Below, piece by piece: positions 37,080-45,768 of a DNA stretch of 64,000 nt. The translations under genes were made by a program, and so were the position numbers. The stretch spans positions 62,001-126,000 of the forward strand of contig CAWBTF010000036.1 in assembly GCA_963791595.1 (NCBI GenBank), in the 5' to 3' direction. The notes under the pieces are model-generated. The model ran no database searches. It saw nothing but the letters and a program-made list of their open reading frames with translations, and was not told where the DNA came from. Within the stretch, counting starts at the first letter, position 1. Each line of letters begins with the position of its first letter. The DNA comes from JAEMQF01 sp963791595. Its GTDB lineage: Bacteria > Pseudomonadota > Gammaproteobacteria > Burkholderiales > Burkholderiaceae_C.

Positions 37080-38200
37080 GCGAGACCACTAGGCGCGGGA
37101 TAGATGTGACCTCAGAGCAGTTAGAGGCGTACCTCCAGCACAAGCAATGGTTCGCCGCGGGCAAGATTCGAAGCGTTGCAACTGTCTGGCATCGGGAAGG
37201 CGATGACGAAGCCGAGGTGGTTGTGCCCTTGTCGTATGCCAAGGACTTCCGACAGCGGGTGACGGAGGCGCTCGCAGCCATCGCGTCTTTTGAGAAACGC
37301 GAGGTACCGGATGTTCTGAGCGAGGTGAAGCGGCTCCTCGCGAACGTGATCACCGTGAGGGTCATCCACTCGGATACGACGGACGGCACCATCCCGATCA
37401 ACGATGGTGTGCTGCTCATTTCAAAGGCGAAGGATTTGCTGTCAGCAGCGGCCCATTCGATCTACGCGAAGAGGAAGCAGTTCACAGGGCCGGCGCCTAA
37501 AGAGGCCAAGTCCTACCTCGACACGCTTCTCTTGGGGCAGACCGAGATCGGGAGCTACATCGTCAATGTCATCGCGCCTATTCAAGCGAATGTAGCGCTT
37601 GATCAAGCGACAGCAGCGGCGGTCCCACTTGCAGAAGCGATCACGTTGAATCTTGTGACAGGCCTGGAAGCTCTTGAGAAGGCGGGCATTGCGTACGAAG
37701 AGAAAGGCGACATGAAAGCTTTTGATGTGGCGGTGCAGGCAGGTGCGAGTGCAAACATGTGCGACGCACTCCTCGGGTTCAGCGGCACAAATCACAACCG
37801 AACGTTCGAGATCACGGTTACCGCCGCTCCTGGCCCGCTGTTCGAAAGTGAGCCAAAGAAGTTCGAGTTCGACGGCAAACACGTAGCACTGCTGGAGAAG
37901 GTCTCCGGCTACTACAAGGACGACTACGTCCTGCATCAGCGAAAGCTGATCGGCTACATCAGCAAGCTGAGTAGACCGCAGGACGAAACTTCAGGGACGA
38001 TCACGCTTGATTCGACACTTGGCGACACGGAGCGGAAAGTGCAAGTCGAGCTGACCGGCGATGACTACCACATGGCCGTGCTCGCGCACGACAATTCGAA
38101 GCTCGTCAGAGTCGAAGGCGACGTGCACATCAAGAGCAAGTCGGCACGGCTATTGAACCCGACGAACTTCGGCGTTATCGAGATCGACGACATTTTCTAA
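37076..38200 (+). CDS. Unrecognised partner of the DUF4365 gene
   Basis: A 374-residue soluble protein without signal peptide or membrane segment that I do not recognise. The first 65 residues or so look like an alpha/beta unit (VTSEQLEAYLQHKQWFAAGK, VATVWHREGDDEAEVVVPLS). A long mostly helical middle contains VPLAEAITLNLVTGLEALEK. The C-terminal 110 residues are beta-rich with a DYVLHQRKLIGYISKLSR turn and end INPTNFGVIE-like (LLNPTNFGVIEIDDIF). No metal or nucleotide motif stands out. It starts inside the DUF4365 stop (ATGA) and shares its lower GC, so the two form one transferred module. Function unknown. Confidence 0.85.
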   Translation: MSETTRRGIDVTSEQLEAYLQHKQWFAAGKIRSVATVWHREGDDEAEVVVPLSYAKDFRQRVTEALAAIASFEKREVPDVLSEVKRLLANVITVRVIHSDTTDGTIPINDGVLLISKAKDLLSAAAHSIYAKRKQFTGPAPKEAKSYLDTLLLGQTEIGSYIVNVIAPIQANVALDQATAAAVPLAEAITLNLVTGLEALEKAGIAYEEKGDMKAFDVAVQAGASANMCDALLGFSGTNHNRTFEITVTAAPGPLFESEPKKFEFDGKHVALLEKVSGYYKDDYVLHQRKLIGYISKLSRPQDETSGTITLDSTLGDTERKVQVELTGDDYHMAVLAHDNSKLVRVEGDVHIKSKSARLLNPTNFGVIEIDDIF

Positions 38201-38229
38201 GCAACCGCCAGCGCCCCTCCCATCTAGAT

Positions 38230-38313
38230 GTGCGTTGACGGCCCTGCGCCATCGGAATGCCGACCCGGCCCTCCTTGGGGTTGACCCGCAAGCTCGTTTG
38301 CCCGGCGCCGGCC
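38230..38313 (-). pseudogene. Serine hydrolase gene fragment
   Basis: About 84 bases align with 22321-22403, the 3' part of the serine hydrolase gene. On the minus strand they read VNPKEGRVGIPMAQG against the original IDPKEGLVGILMAQG. No start, stop or catalytic part is present. This is a scrap left by recombination at the right edge of the DUF4365 module. Confidence 0.78.
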
Positions 38314-38343
38314 TTCTTTGGTCGCCGAGCGAAGGCTTGCGCT

Positions 38344-38491
38344 CTACCTGCGCAACAGCAGCAACGGGCCCGCCACGATCAGCGCGGCCGATGCCGGGCT
38401 GTAGACGGTGGGGATTTCGCCGAACAGCGCATAGCCCAGGCCCGCGGCCCAGATCAGTCCGGTGTATTCCATCGGTGCGGCGCGGCTGGCT
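38344..38491 (-). pseudogene. EamA transporter 3' fragment (repeat copy A)
   Basis: About 148 bases are roughly 90 percent identical by eye to 41225-41373, the 3' end of the eamA gene, in the same orientation. The minus-strand reading ends VYSPASAALIVAGPLLLLRR followed by TAG. Unlike the full copy it has no extra base in this stretch. With the full copy it forms long direct repeats flanking the SGNH/RhuM segment. Confidence 0.85.
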
Positions 38492-38671
38492 ACATCCAGC
38501 CGCGTTTGGCGCACTCAGCCCATTGACTGAGGACAGAACCCGAGCACTTCGTCACGGCACTTCTGGGGGACGCAGTCCGCCCGACCTCGCGGCAAGCCGC
38601 CCATACGCGGGAGATCGGCCTAGCATGACCCCATCGCGCAGACTTGATTGCGCCTACCGTTGGGGACTCTC

Positions 38672-38959
38672 GTGAAACTTTGTCTGGTGAAGCTGACTTT
38701 GATCTCGAGTTGCGCAATGATGGCCATGCCCGCCTTCGCCCAGACTTCTGCGCAGCCGCGCAGCAAGGCCGCCGCGAAGCCCGTCAAAGCCCCCGCGGCC
38801 GCACCGAAGACGCTGACCGTGGCCGCGAACGTCCATGCCGCGACGCCCACGACGGTCACCGCGGCTGGCAGCGTCATCGTCTTGTCTGACGGCATCGTGG
38901 CCAACGCCACGATGGCGCAGATCCAACCGCCTGCCCCCGGATTCGTGTACGAGCGCTGA
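38672..38959 (+). CDS. Small exported protein of unknown function
   Basis: A 95-residue frame from a GTG at 38672 (an upstream TTG at 38648 is also possible). It has a clear signal peptide (KLCLVKLTLISSCAMMAMPA, cleavage after AFA) and a low-complexity Ala/Pro/Lys/Thr mature part of about 70 residues ending PPAPGFVYER. No family is recognised. It lies convergent to the SGNH hydrolase gene. Support is only the signal peptide and frame, so it may be a fragment. Confidence 0.45.
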   Translation: MKLCLVKLTLISSCAMMAMPAFAQTSAQPRSKAAAKPVKAPAAAPKTLTVAANVHAATPTTVTAAGSVIVLSDGIVANATMAQIQPPAPGFVYER

Positions 38960-39048
38960 GCCGAGGGCAAGGCCCCGGCCGGTGGCACCGGTCAACCCAT
39001 CGGTGACGAGGATGCGAGCTGCATCCTCGCGCAGCACGGCAGAGCCGG

Positions 39049-39869
39049 CTAGGGCTTGAAGGACTGCACGGTCTCCCAAGCGACTGCTTGAAGGTGCTGG
39101 GCCACGTCCGCCGGCAAACCCGCCGTGTAGCTGTTGCCCACGCGGTGACTTCTTGAACAGGCTCGCCATCACCACGGCCGCGCCCAGATAGGTGCCCGCC
39201 AGGCTCGGGTGGCGCTTGTCGGGCGCATAGAGGTTGACGTCGGGGCGCTTGGCGATCGACGCCGCAAAAGCCGGCCCGGCCGGTACCACGCGCATCTGGT
39301 TGGCGCGCCCTGCCTTCACGTACTCAGCCGCCAACTGATCGGTCATCTGGGGTTGGTCCTGATACGCCCAGCTCAGGAACAAGGCGGGCTCGGCACCCGC
39401 TTGACGAACCGCGGCGGCATGGGCCTTGGCCGTGTCGTGAAAGGCCTGCTGCAACTTCGGGATGGATGGGGCACTGGCTGCAATCCATCATCAACACCAT
39501 GTCGTAGGCGCGATCGAACTGGTTGAAGGCCACGTCGTTGGTGGGGGTGAAGCTGTAGCGCGCCATGCCGGTGCCTGATCTGAAGTGCGACGCCACGTCG
39601 TGCCAGTCAAGGCCCGCACCGCTGATGGTCACCGATGTCTGGCGAATGCCGCGCACGCCGGCGGCGTTGAGCAGGCCGCCCAGGTGCCCGTGCATGCTGT
39701 TGTTGAAGTAGAAGAAGCTGTTGCCCACCCACAGCATGGAGTTCGGCGTCTCGCCCTGCCAACGCGGCACCGTCGGCGTGGTGCTGCATGCCATCACCAG
39801 CGCAGCCACTGCGGCCACGGTCAAGATGCGCACGCCCCGCGCGATGGCCGATTGATTCCACTTCTTCAT
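39049..39869 (-). pseudogene. SGNH/GDSL-like hydrolase lipoprotein, two frameshifts
   Basis: The corrected protein has 272 residues. A lipoprotein signal (ILTVAAVAALVMACSTTP) is followed by the SGNH block I motif LWVGNSFFYFNNSMHGHL, with catalytic Ser in GNS, and by DMVLMMDCSQCPIHP. The C-terminal catalytic Asp/His block is DKRHPSLAGTYLGAAVV. Single extra bases near 39457-39462 and 39140-39145 break it. It ends WETVQSFKP at TAG 39049. Esterase or lipase activity on an unknown substrate is likely. It lies inside the island bounded by the eamA repeats. Confidence 0.8.
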
Positions 39870-40014
39870 TCGAGATGCTCCTGGTGATGGGCGCCATGAA
39901 ATGCCGACACAGGCCGAACCATGACCTTGGCAGTCTAGCGACGATCACCCCTCGCATGTCGATCTCGGCGTCGGCCATGCCAGGGGTTATCCATAGGTTC
40001 CAGGCTCACCGTCG

Positions 40015-41133
40015 TCAATCATTCTTGCCTGCCTTCGGCCGGGTGCGCCGGGCTGCCTTCTTCGGCGCACTCTTCGGCCCACCTCTCTTCGCCGGCGCCG
40101 CGCCGGCTTCCAGCTGCTTCACGTCCTCGACAGCCCGGTCGAAGTCGCTGCTCGGCTGCGTGGCCTCCAAGCGTCGGCGCTCGGCGTCGTACTGCTCGAA
40201 CTGGGCGTGGGCGTGTTCCTCGGCCAGTTGGTGCGAGACGGCGCCCGCGTGCGTCAGGATGTTGCGCTCGTTGAATTGCAGAAAGGCGTCGAGCCGCTGC
40301 ACCCATTCGGCCATGTGCATCGGCTTCTTGCGCCGGGCCTGGTCTTCGGCGAAGTCGAGGTACATGGTCACGACGCGGTTGAGCTCGGCGATCTCCGGCT
40401 GCGACAGGTAGTTCTTGGCGACAGTCACATCGGCTTTGCGGATCGGGCCGTGCGGCGCATTCTTCCATGTCGTCAGGCCCATGTGAGGCTGCACCGCGTC
40501 GGCACGGCCCTTGATGACCTCGGCGGCCGTGCGGCCGTGGATGGCGAAGTGCAGCTTGTTCTGCACGGTGGCGAAGAAGGTTTGGCTGATGTGGTGGGCC
40601 GGGTCGTAGTCGATGCTGGTGGCGTAGATGTCGGTGATCTTCTGGTAGAACATGCGCTCCGACGCGCGGATGGCGCGGATGCGCTCGAGCAGCTCTTCGA
40701 AGTAGTCGCCCCCGACAGATCGGCCTTCTTTCAGCCGCTCGTCGTCCAGCGTGAAACCCTTGACCAGCAACTCGGACAAGCGGGCGGTGGCCCACTGGCG
40801 GAACGCGGTGCCGCGGGCGGAGCGGACCCGGTAGCCGACCGCCAAGATCGCGTCGAGGTTGTAGTAGAGCGTGCGGTACCGCTTGCCGTCTGCGGCAGTT
40901 GTCAAGGAATCCTTGACAACTGAATCCGCTTCCAGTTCCTGCTCTGCCATGATGTTGCGCAGGTGCAGGCTGACGTTCTGCTTGGTGGTCTGAAACAGTT
41001 CCGCGATGAGTCCTTGCGTCAGCCAGACCATGCGGCCGTCCAGGCGCACCTGCAGGCGTGTGGCTCCATCCTGGTAGATGAGGATTTGGCCGCCCTGCGG
41101 CATGGGCTCCGGTGGCTTGGTCTTATCGGGCAT
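40015..41133 (-). CDS. RhuM family protein
   Basis: A 372-residue protein of the RhuM (virulence protein, SPI-3 type) family. The N-terminal half is very typical: LDGRMVWLTQGLIAELFQTT, KQNVSLHLRNIM, DGKRYRTLYYNLDAILAVGY, RSARGTAFRQWATARLSELL and VKGFTLDDERLKEG. The middle has the family's FFATVQNKLHFAIHGRTAAE. The N-terminus looks like a DNA-binding helix-turn-helix. A lysine-rich tail (about 40 residues) may bind nucleic acid. Function is unknown; members travel with mobile and restriction islands. Confidence 0.92.
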   Translation of the reverse strand: MPDKTKPPEPMPQGGQILIYQDGATRLQVRLDGRMVWLTQGLIAELFQTTKQNVSLHLRNIMAEQELEADSVVKDSLTTAADGKRYRTLYYNLDAILAVGYRVRSARGTAFRQWATARLSELLVKGFTLDDERLKEGRSVGGDYFEELLERIRAIRASERMFYQKITDIYATSIDYDPAHHISQTFFATVQNKLHFAIHGRTAAEVIKGRADAVQPHMGLTTWKNAPHGPIRKADVTVAKNYLSQPEIAELNRVVTMYLDFAEDQARRKKPMHMAEWVQRLDAFLQFNERNILTHAGAVSHQLAEEHAHAQFEQYDAERRRLEATQPSSDFDRAVEDVKQLEAGAAPAKRGGPKSAPKKAARRTRPKAGKND

Positions 41134-41224
41134 CGCTCACGCCTTTCAATCGCTCGCGCACTTCTGACCGGCATCGAGTTTGTGTTGCGCGGGCATGGTA
41201 GCAAGCGTGAAATGTCCCATCGCC

Positions 41225-42108
41225 CTACCTGCGCAACAGCAGCAACGAGCCCGCGACGATCAACGCCGCCGATGCCAGGCTGTAGGCCGGTGGGGATTTC
41301 GCCGAACAGCGCATAGCCCAGGCCCGCGGCCCACACCAGACCGGTGTATTCCATCGGCGCGGCGCGGCTGGCTTCGATGTGGGTGAACGCCCAGGTGATG
41401 GCCATCAGGCCGCCGGTGGCGAACACGCCGATCAGCAGCACCGGGCCGATGTCGGCCGCAGTCATCGGTGCCCAGCGCAGCGCCGTCGGCGCGGCCAGCA
41501 GCAGCACCGGCAGGGTGTTCTGCACCACCAGGATGGACCACAAGGCGTCGCGCTGCGCCTGGTGGCGTGCCAGCACCACCACGCCCGAATAACACACGGC
41601 AGACAGCCCCGCGGCGAGCATGCCCTGAACGCGCGCCGCGCTGCCGGGGTCGCCGCTGGCGCGCAGCTCCGGCCACAGGCCGATGCCCACGCCCACGCGC
41701 ACCGAGCAGCAGCGCGGCCCAGATCCAGCGCGACGGGCGCTCGCGCAGCGTTACCATCGCCAGCAAGGAGATGAACAAGGGCGCGGTGTAGCCCACGGCC
41801 ACCGCCTGCACCAGCGGCAACAGCGTCAGGCTGTGAAACCAGCCGAGCAGCGCCAGCAGCAGCAACACGGTGCGCAGGCCGTGCAGGCGCCAGCTCGGCC
41901 GCGCCGGCAGTGGGGTGCGAAACCACAGCCACAAGGGCAGCGCAAAGGCGCTGCCGGCGGCGAAGCGCAGAAAGGTGAGCTGCAGTGCATCGAAGCGGTT
42001 CGCCAGGGTCTTGACCGTGGCGTCCATGCCGATGAACAGCGCCGCCGCCAGCGCCGCGGCGGCCAATGCGGCGGCGGCGCGCACCGGCGTCGCGGCTGGC
42101 GCCTGCAC
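41225..42108 (-). pseudogene. EamA/DMT superfamily transporter, two frameshifts
   Basis: The corrected protein has 293 residues and about ten helices with two EamA repeats: LTFLRFAAGSAFALPLWLWF, VQAVAVGYTAPLFISLLAMV, VVVLARHQAQRDALWSILVV and APMEYTGLVWAAGLGYALFG. Extra bases at about 41700-41704 and 41284-41290 break it. The second break is absent from the partial copy at 38344-38491. It belongs to drug/metabolite exporters. It ends just downstream of the RhuM gene and starts 7 bp after the LigB-type dioxygenase gene, with which it is probably co-transcribed. Confidence 0.87.
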
Positions 42109-42115
42109 GGAACGC

Positions 42116-42968
42116 TCAGTGCGGGGCCAGCGTCTGCGCCAGGCGCGGCGCCTGCGGCCCGAATGCGTAGGTGTCCATGCCCAGGCAGCCGAGTGTCGCG
42201 CTGTCGTGCAGGCGCAGCGGCGCCGCGTCGCGACCCCCGGCGCCGGCGGCCACGTACCAGGGCAGCAGGTGCTCGTCGGTGGGGTGCATGTCCACCGCGT
42301 GCGGTGCGCGCCTGCGGTAGTCGAGCAGCGCGTCCCAGTTGCGCTCCTCGCTGCGCGCGTGCATCCAGTTGCGGAAGGCGCGGCTCTCGGCGATTTCGGG
42401 TTGGTTCGGATCGGGGTGCAGGCTGCCGCCGGCGAACACGCGCCGCAGGTTGTGCGTGATGCTGCCGGTGCCGAACACGAGCACGCCTTCGTCGCGCGAG
42501 TGTCGCCAGCGCGGCGCCGAGCGCGAATTGCGCCGCTGGGCTCTGGCTCGGCACGAAGGCGAGCGGCAGCACGGGGATGTCGGCCTTTGGGTAGAGGTAG
42601 CGCAGCGCGGTCCAGTTGCCGTGGTCGAGGCCGCCTTGATCGACGAGGTGCGCGCCCAAGCCCGCGGCTTCAAGCAGCGCGGCCACTTTCGGCGCGAGTT
42701 CGGGAGCGCCCGGAGCGTCGTAGCGCAGCGTGTAGAGCTCGGGGTCGAAGCCGCCGAAGTCGTACACCGCTTCGTGCTTCGGCGCGGCCAGCAGCACATG
42801 CTCGCGCGCGGCGGTGTGCGCCGAAATCGCGACGATCGCTTTCGGCCGGCCGAACGTGGCGTCGATCGCCGGGCCGAGGCGCATCATGAATTCGCCTGCC
42901 ACGCCGGGTTCCAGCGCGATCATCGGCGAGCCGTGGGAGACGAAGACGGGGGGCAGGGTCATGTTCAT
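42116..42968 (-). pseudogene. LigB/DODA-type extradiol dioxygenase, frameshifted
   Basis: The corrected protein has 283 residues and belongs to the class III extradiol ring-cleavage family (4,5-DOPA dioxygenase/YgiD-like). It starts MNMTLPPVFVSHGSPMIALE with the first metal His. DHGNWTALRYLYPKADIPVL and VFGTGSITHNLRRVFAGG give further ligands, and TDEHLLPWYVAAGAG is typical of the end. One extra base near 42494-42500 breaks it. The metal would be Fe(II) or Zn(II); the substrate is a catechol of unknown identity. It is followed directly by the EamA transporter gene. Confidence 0.87.
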
Positions 42969-43039
42969 GGCGCAATTACAACATCGTGCCGCGGCTGCAG
43001 TTTCAAAGGGATTGGACGCAGCGTTTGGGTTCGCCGGTT

Positions 43040-43996
43040 TCAGGTGACGAGGTGCTGCGGCGAGCCCGCTGCCCATTTGTCGATGTTGTCGATCAGCTGA
43101 TCGGCCAGGAACTGCATCGCGTTGTCGGAGGCCCAGGCGACGTGCGGGGTGAGGATGAAGTTCGGCCGCCGCACGTCGAGCAGCGGGTGGCCGCTCGTGG
43201 GTGGCTCGGTGGTGAGCACGTCGAAGCCGGCGCCGGCGATCAGGCCCTCATCCAGGGCGCGGATCAGCGCGGCTTCATCGACCAACCCCCCGCGCGAGGT
43301 GTTGATCAGCAGCGCGTTGCGCTTCATCGCTTGCATCTGCGCGTAGCCGATGAGGTTGCGCGTCTGCGGGGTCAGCGGGCAATGCAGCGAGATCACGTCG
43401 CTTTCGGCGAGCACCTGCGCCAGCGGCGTGAACTCGACGCCGGGCATCTTCGGCGGCTCGTGGTCGGCGAACAGCACCTTCATGCCGAAGCCGCGCGCGA
43501 TCGCCGCCGTGCCCTGGCCGATCGCGCCCTCGCCGATGATGCCGAGCGTGGCGCCATGCAGGTCGCCGATCGGGTGCGTGAAGAAGCAGAACTGGTCGCT
43601 CTTCTGCCACACGCCCGCCTCCACGTCTTGGCGGTAGGCGAGCAGGTTGCGGCGCAGGTTCAGGATCAACGCGAACGCATGCTCGGGCACCGTGTGCACC
43701 GCGTAGTTGCGGATGTTCGCCACCGCGATGCCGTGCTCCTTGCAGTACGGCACGTCGATCACGTCGTAGCCGGTGGCGGCCACGGCGATCATCTTCAGTT
43801 CGGGCAGTTGCGCGAGCGTGCTCGCGCGCAGCGGCACCTTGTTGGTGATGCACACCGTCGCGCCCTGGAGCTTGGTGAGCAGCTCGTCGACCGAGGTCTT
43901 CTGATGCTCGACATAGCTTGCGGCAAGCGCGGGTTTGCGCACCTTCGCCTTCAACGAGGCGCGGTCGAGAAAGACGACGCGGTGCGATACGGCCAT
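43040..43996 (-). CDS. D-isomer-specific 2-hydroxyacid dehydrogenase
   Basis: A 318-residue NAD(P)-dependent enzyme related to glycerate/hydroxypyruvate reductase. The nucleotide-binding motif is LGIIGEGAIGQGTAAIARGF (GxGxxG). The catalytic Arg is in LLINTSRGGLVDEAALIRAL, the Glu region in AGAGFDVLTTEPP, and the catalytic His in FILTPHVAWAS. The ATG at 43996 has GGAGG 8 bases upstream. It is divergent from the acyl-CoA synthetase gene. Confidence 0.92.
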   Translation of the reverse strand: MAVSHRVVFLDRASLKAKVRKPALAASYVEHQKTSVDELLTKLQGATVCITNKVPLRASTLAQLPELKMIAVAATGYDVIDVPYCKEHGIAVANIRNYAVHTVPEHAFALILNLRRNLLAYRQDVEAGVWQKSDQFCFFTHPIGDLHGATLGIIGEGAIGQGTAAIARGFGMKVLFADHEPPKMPGVEFTPLAQVLAESDVISLHCPLTPQTRNLIGYAQMQAMKRNALLINTSRGGLVDEAALIRALDEGLIAGAGFDVLTTEPPTSGHPLLDVRRPNFILTPHVAWASDNAMQFLADQLIDNIDKWAAGSPQHLVT

Positions 43997-44177
43997 GGGG
44001 CTTGCCTCCGGTGGGGTTGTTGGCTTGGGCATCGTTCTCGCGGCGCAAGCCCTGCGCGGCCGTGACGCCTGGGATCGGGTCGATCTTAATGCGGCTGTAG
44101 TGCCAAAGGAGCAGCGGCTCGATGTGTTCGAAGACGCCTGCCAGCGGGGGTATAAGAGCGTGCGCTATCCTGCGCCG

Positions 44178-45755
44178 ATGCTGCAAGCCGCCATCGCCCA
44201 AGCCCGCCGCCACACCCTGGCCGACCTGCTGCGGCGCAGCGCCGCGCGCCTGCCCAACAAGCCCGCGGTGATCTGCGGCGCGGCGCACTACACCTATGCC
44301 GAGTTCCACGCGCTGAGCGAGCGCCTGGCGGCAGGGCTGGCGCGCGCCGGCGTCACCAAGGGCGACAGGGTGGCCGTGCTGGCGCGTAACTCGCACGGCT
44401 TTGCCGCGCTGCGCTTCGCGCTGGCGCGGCTGGGCGCGGTGCTGGTGCCGATCAACTTCATGCTCAATGCGAACGAGGCGGGCTACATCCTGCGCCACGC
44501 CGGCGCGCGGCTGCTTGCCACCGACAACGGCCTGGCCGAGCTGGCGCGTGCCGCAGCCGCGTTGGACACGCAGGTGCAAGGGCTGCTGTGGCTGCCGGCG
44601 GAGGAGCCCGGCGCGCCGCTGCCCGGTGCACTGTCCTTCGACGAACTCGCGGCGTGCCGCGAGCCCGTGCCGGAGGTGGCGTTGGACGGCACCGACCTGC
44701 TGCAAATCGTCTACACCAGCGGGACGGAGAGCCTGCCCAAGGGCACGATGCTGACGCATGACGCGGTGCTGTGGCAGTACGTGTCGTGCACGGCAGACGC
44801 GGCGATTGCCGGCGACGACCTGGTGCTGCATGCGCTGCCGCTCTACCACTGCGCGCAGCTCGACGTGTTCTTCGGCCCGGCCATCTACGTCGGCGCCACC
44901 AACGTGATCACCGCCAAACCGGTGGCGGAGAACCTGCTGCCGCTGATCGAGCGGCACCGCATCACGTCGTTCTTCGCGCCGCCGACGGTGTGGATCGCGC
45001 TGCTGCGCTCGCCGCTGTTCGAGCGCTGCGATCTGAGCAGCCTGCGCAAGGGCTACTACGGCGCGGCCATCATGCCGGTGGCGGTGATGCAGGAGATCCT
45101 GCGCCGGCTGCCGGCGATACGCTTGTGGAACCTGTACGGCCAGACCGAGATCGCGCCGCTGGCGACGATGCTCGGGCCCGAAGACCAGCTGCGCAAGCCG
45201 GGCTCGTGCGGCCGCGCGGTGCTGAATGTCGAGACCCGCGTCGTCGACGACACGATGCGCGACGTGGCACCGGGCGAGACGGGCGAGATCGTGCACCGCA
45301 GCCCGCAGTTGCTGTCGGGCTACTTTCACGACGACGAACGCACGGCGGCGGCCTTCGAGGGCGGCTGGTTCCATTCCGGCGACCTGGCGACGATCGACGC
45401 CGAGGGCTACATCACGGTGGTGGACCGCAAGAAGGACATGATCAAGACCGGCGGCGAGAACGTCGCCAGCCGCGAGGTGGAGGAGGCGATCTACCGCCAT
45501 CCGGCGGTCAGCGAGGTGGCGGTGGTCGGCCTGCCGCACCCGCAGTGGGTCGAGGCGGTCGCCGCCGTCGTGGTGGTGAAGGCCGGCATGGCGCTCGCCG
45601 AGCAGGAGTTGCTGGCGCATTGCCGTGCCCAGCTGGCGGCGTTCAAGGCGCCGAAGCGCGTCGTGTTCGTCGATTCGCTGCCGAAGAACCCGAGCGGCAA
45701 GTTGCTCAAGCGCGAGCTGCGCTTGGCGCACGCGGGCTTGTTCGATGCCCGTTGA
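44178..45755 (+). CDS. Acyl-CoA synthetase (AMP-forming)
   Basis: A 525-residue ANL-superfamily ligase. The P-loop-like motif is IVYTSGTESLPKGTMLTH, the adenine motif is RLWNLYGQTE, and the hinge/core region is GWFHSGDLATIDAEGYITVV. The catalytic lysine lies in the C-terminal PKNPSGKLLKREL. By pattern it is a medium- or long-chain fatty-acid or aryl-acid CoA ligase. The ATG at 44178 starts at the family N-terminus; the frame is open upstream into the divergent region. The next gene begins 13 bp after its stop. Confidence 0.92.
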   Translation: MLQAAIAQARRHTLADLLRRSAARLPNKPAVICGAAHYTYAEFHALSERLAAGLARAGVTKGDRVAVLARNSHGFAALRFALARLGAVLVPINFMLNANEAGYILRHAGARLLATDNGLAELARAAAALDTQVQGLLWLPAEEPGAPLPGALSFDELAACREPVPEVALDGTDLLQIVYTSGTESLPKGTMLTHDAVLWQYVSCTADAAIAGDDLVLHALPLYHCAQLDVFFGPAIYVGATNVITAKPVAENLLPLIERHRITSFFAPPTVWIALLRSPLFERCDLSSLRKGYYGAAIMPVAVMQEILRRLPAIRLWNLYGQTEIAPLATMLGPEDQLRKPGSCGRAVLNVETRVVDDTMRDVAPGETGEIVHRSPQLLSGYFHDDERTAAAFEGGWFHSGDLATIDAEGYITVVDRKKDMIKTGGENVASREVEEAIYRHPAVSEVAVVGLPHPQWVEAVAAVVVVKAGMALAEQELLAHCRAQLAAFKAPKRVVFVDSLPKNPSGKLLKRELRLAHAGLFDAR

Positions 45756-45768
45756 ATCGGCAACGACT

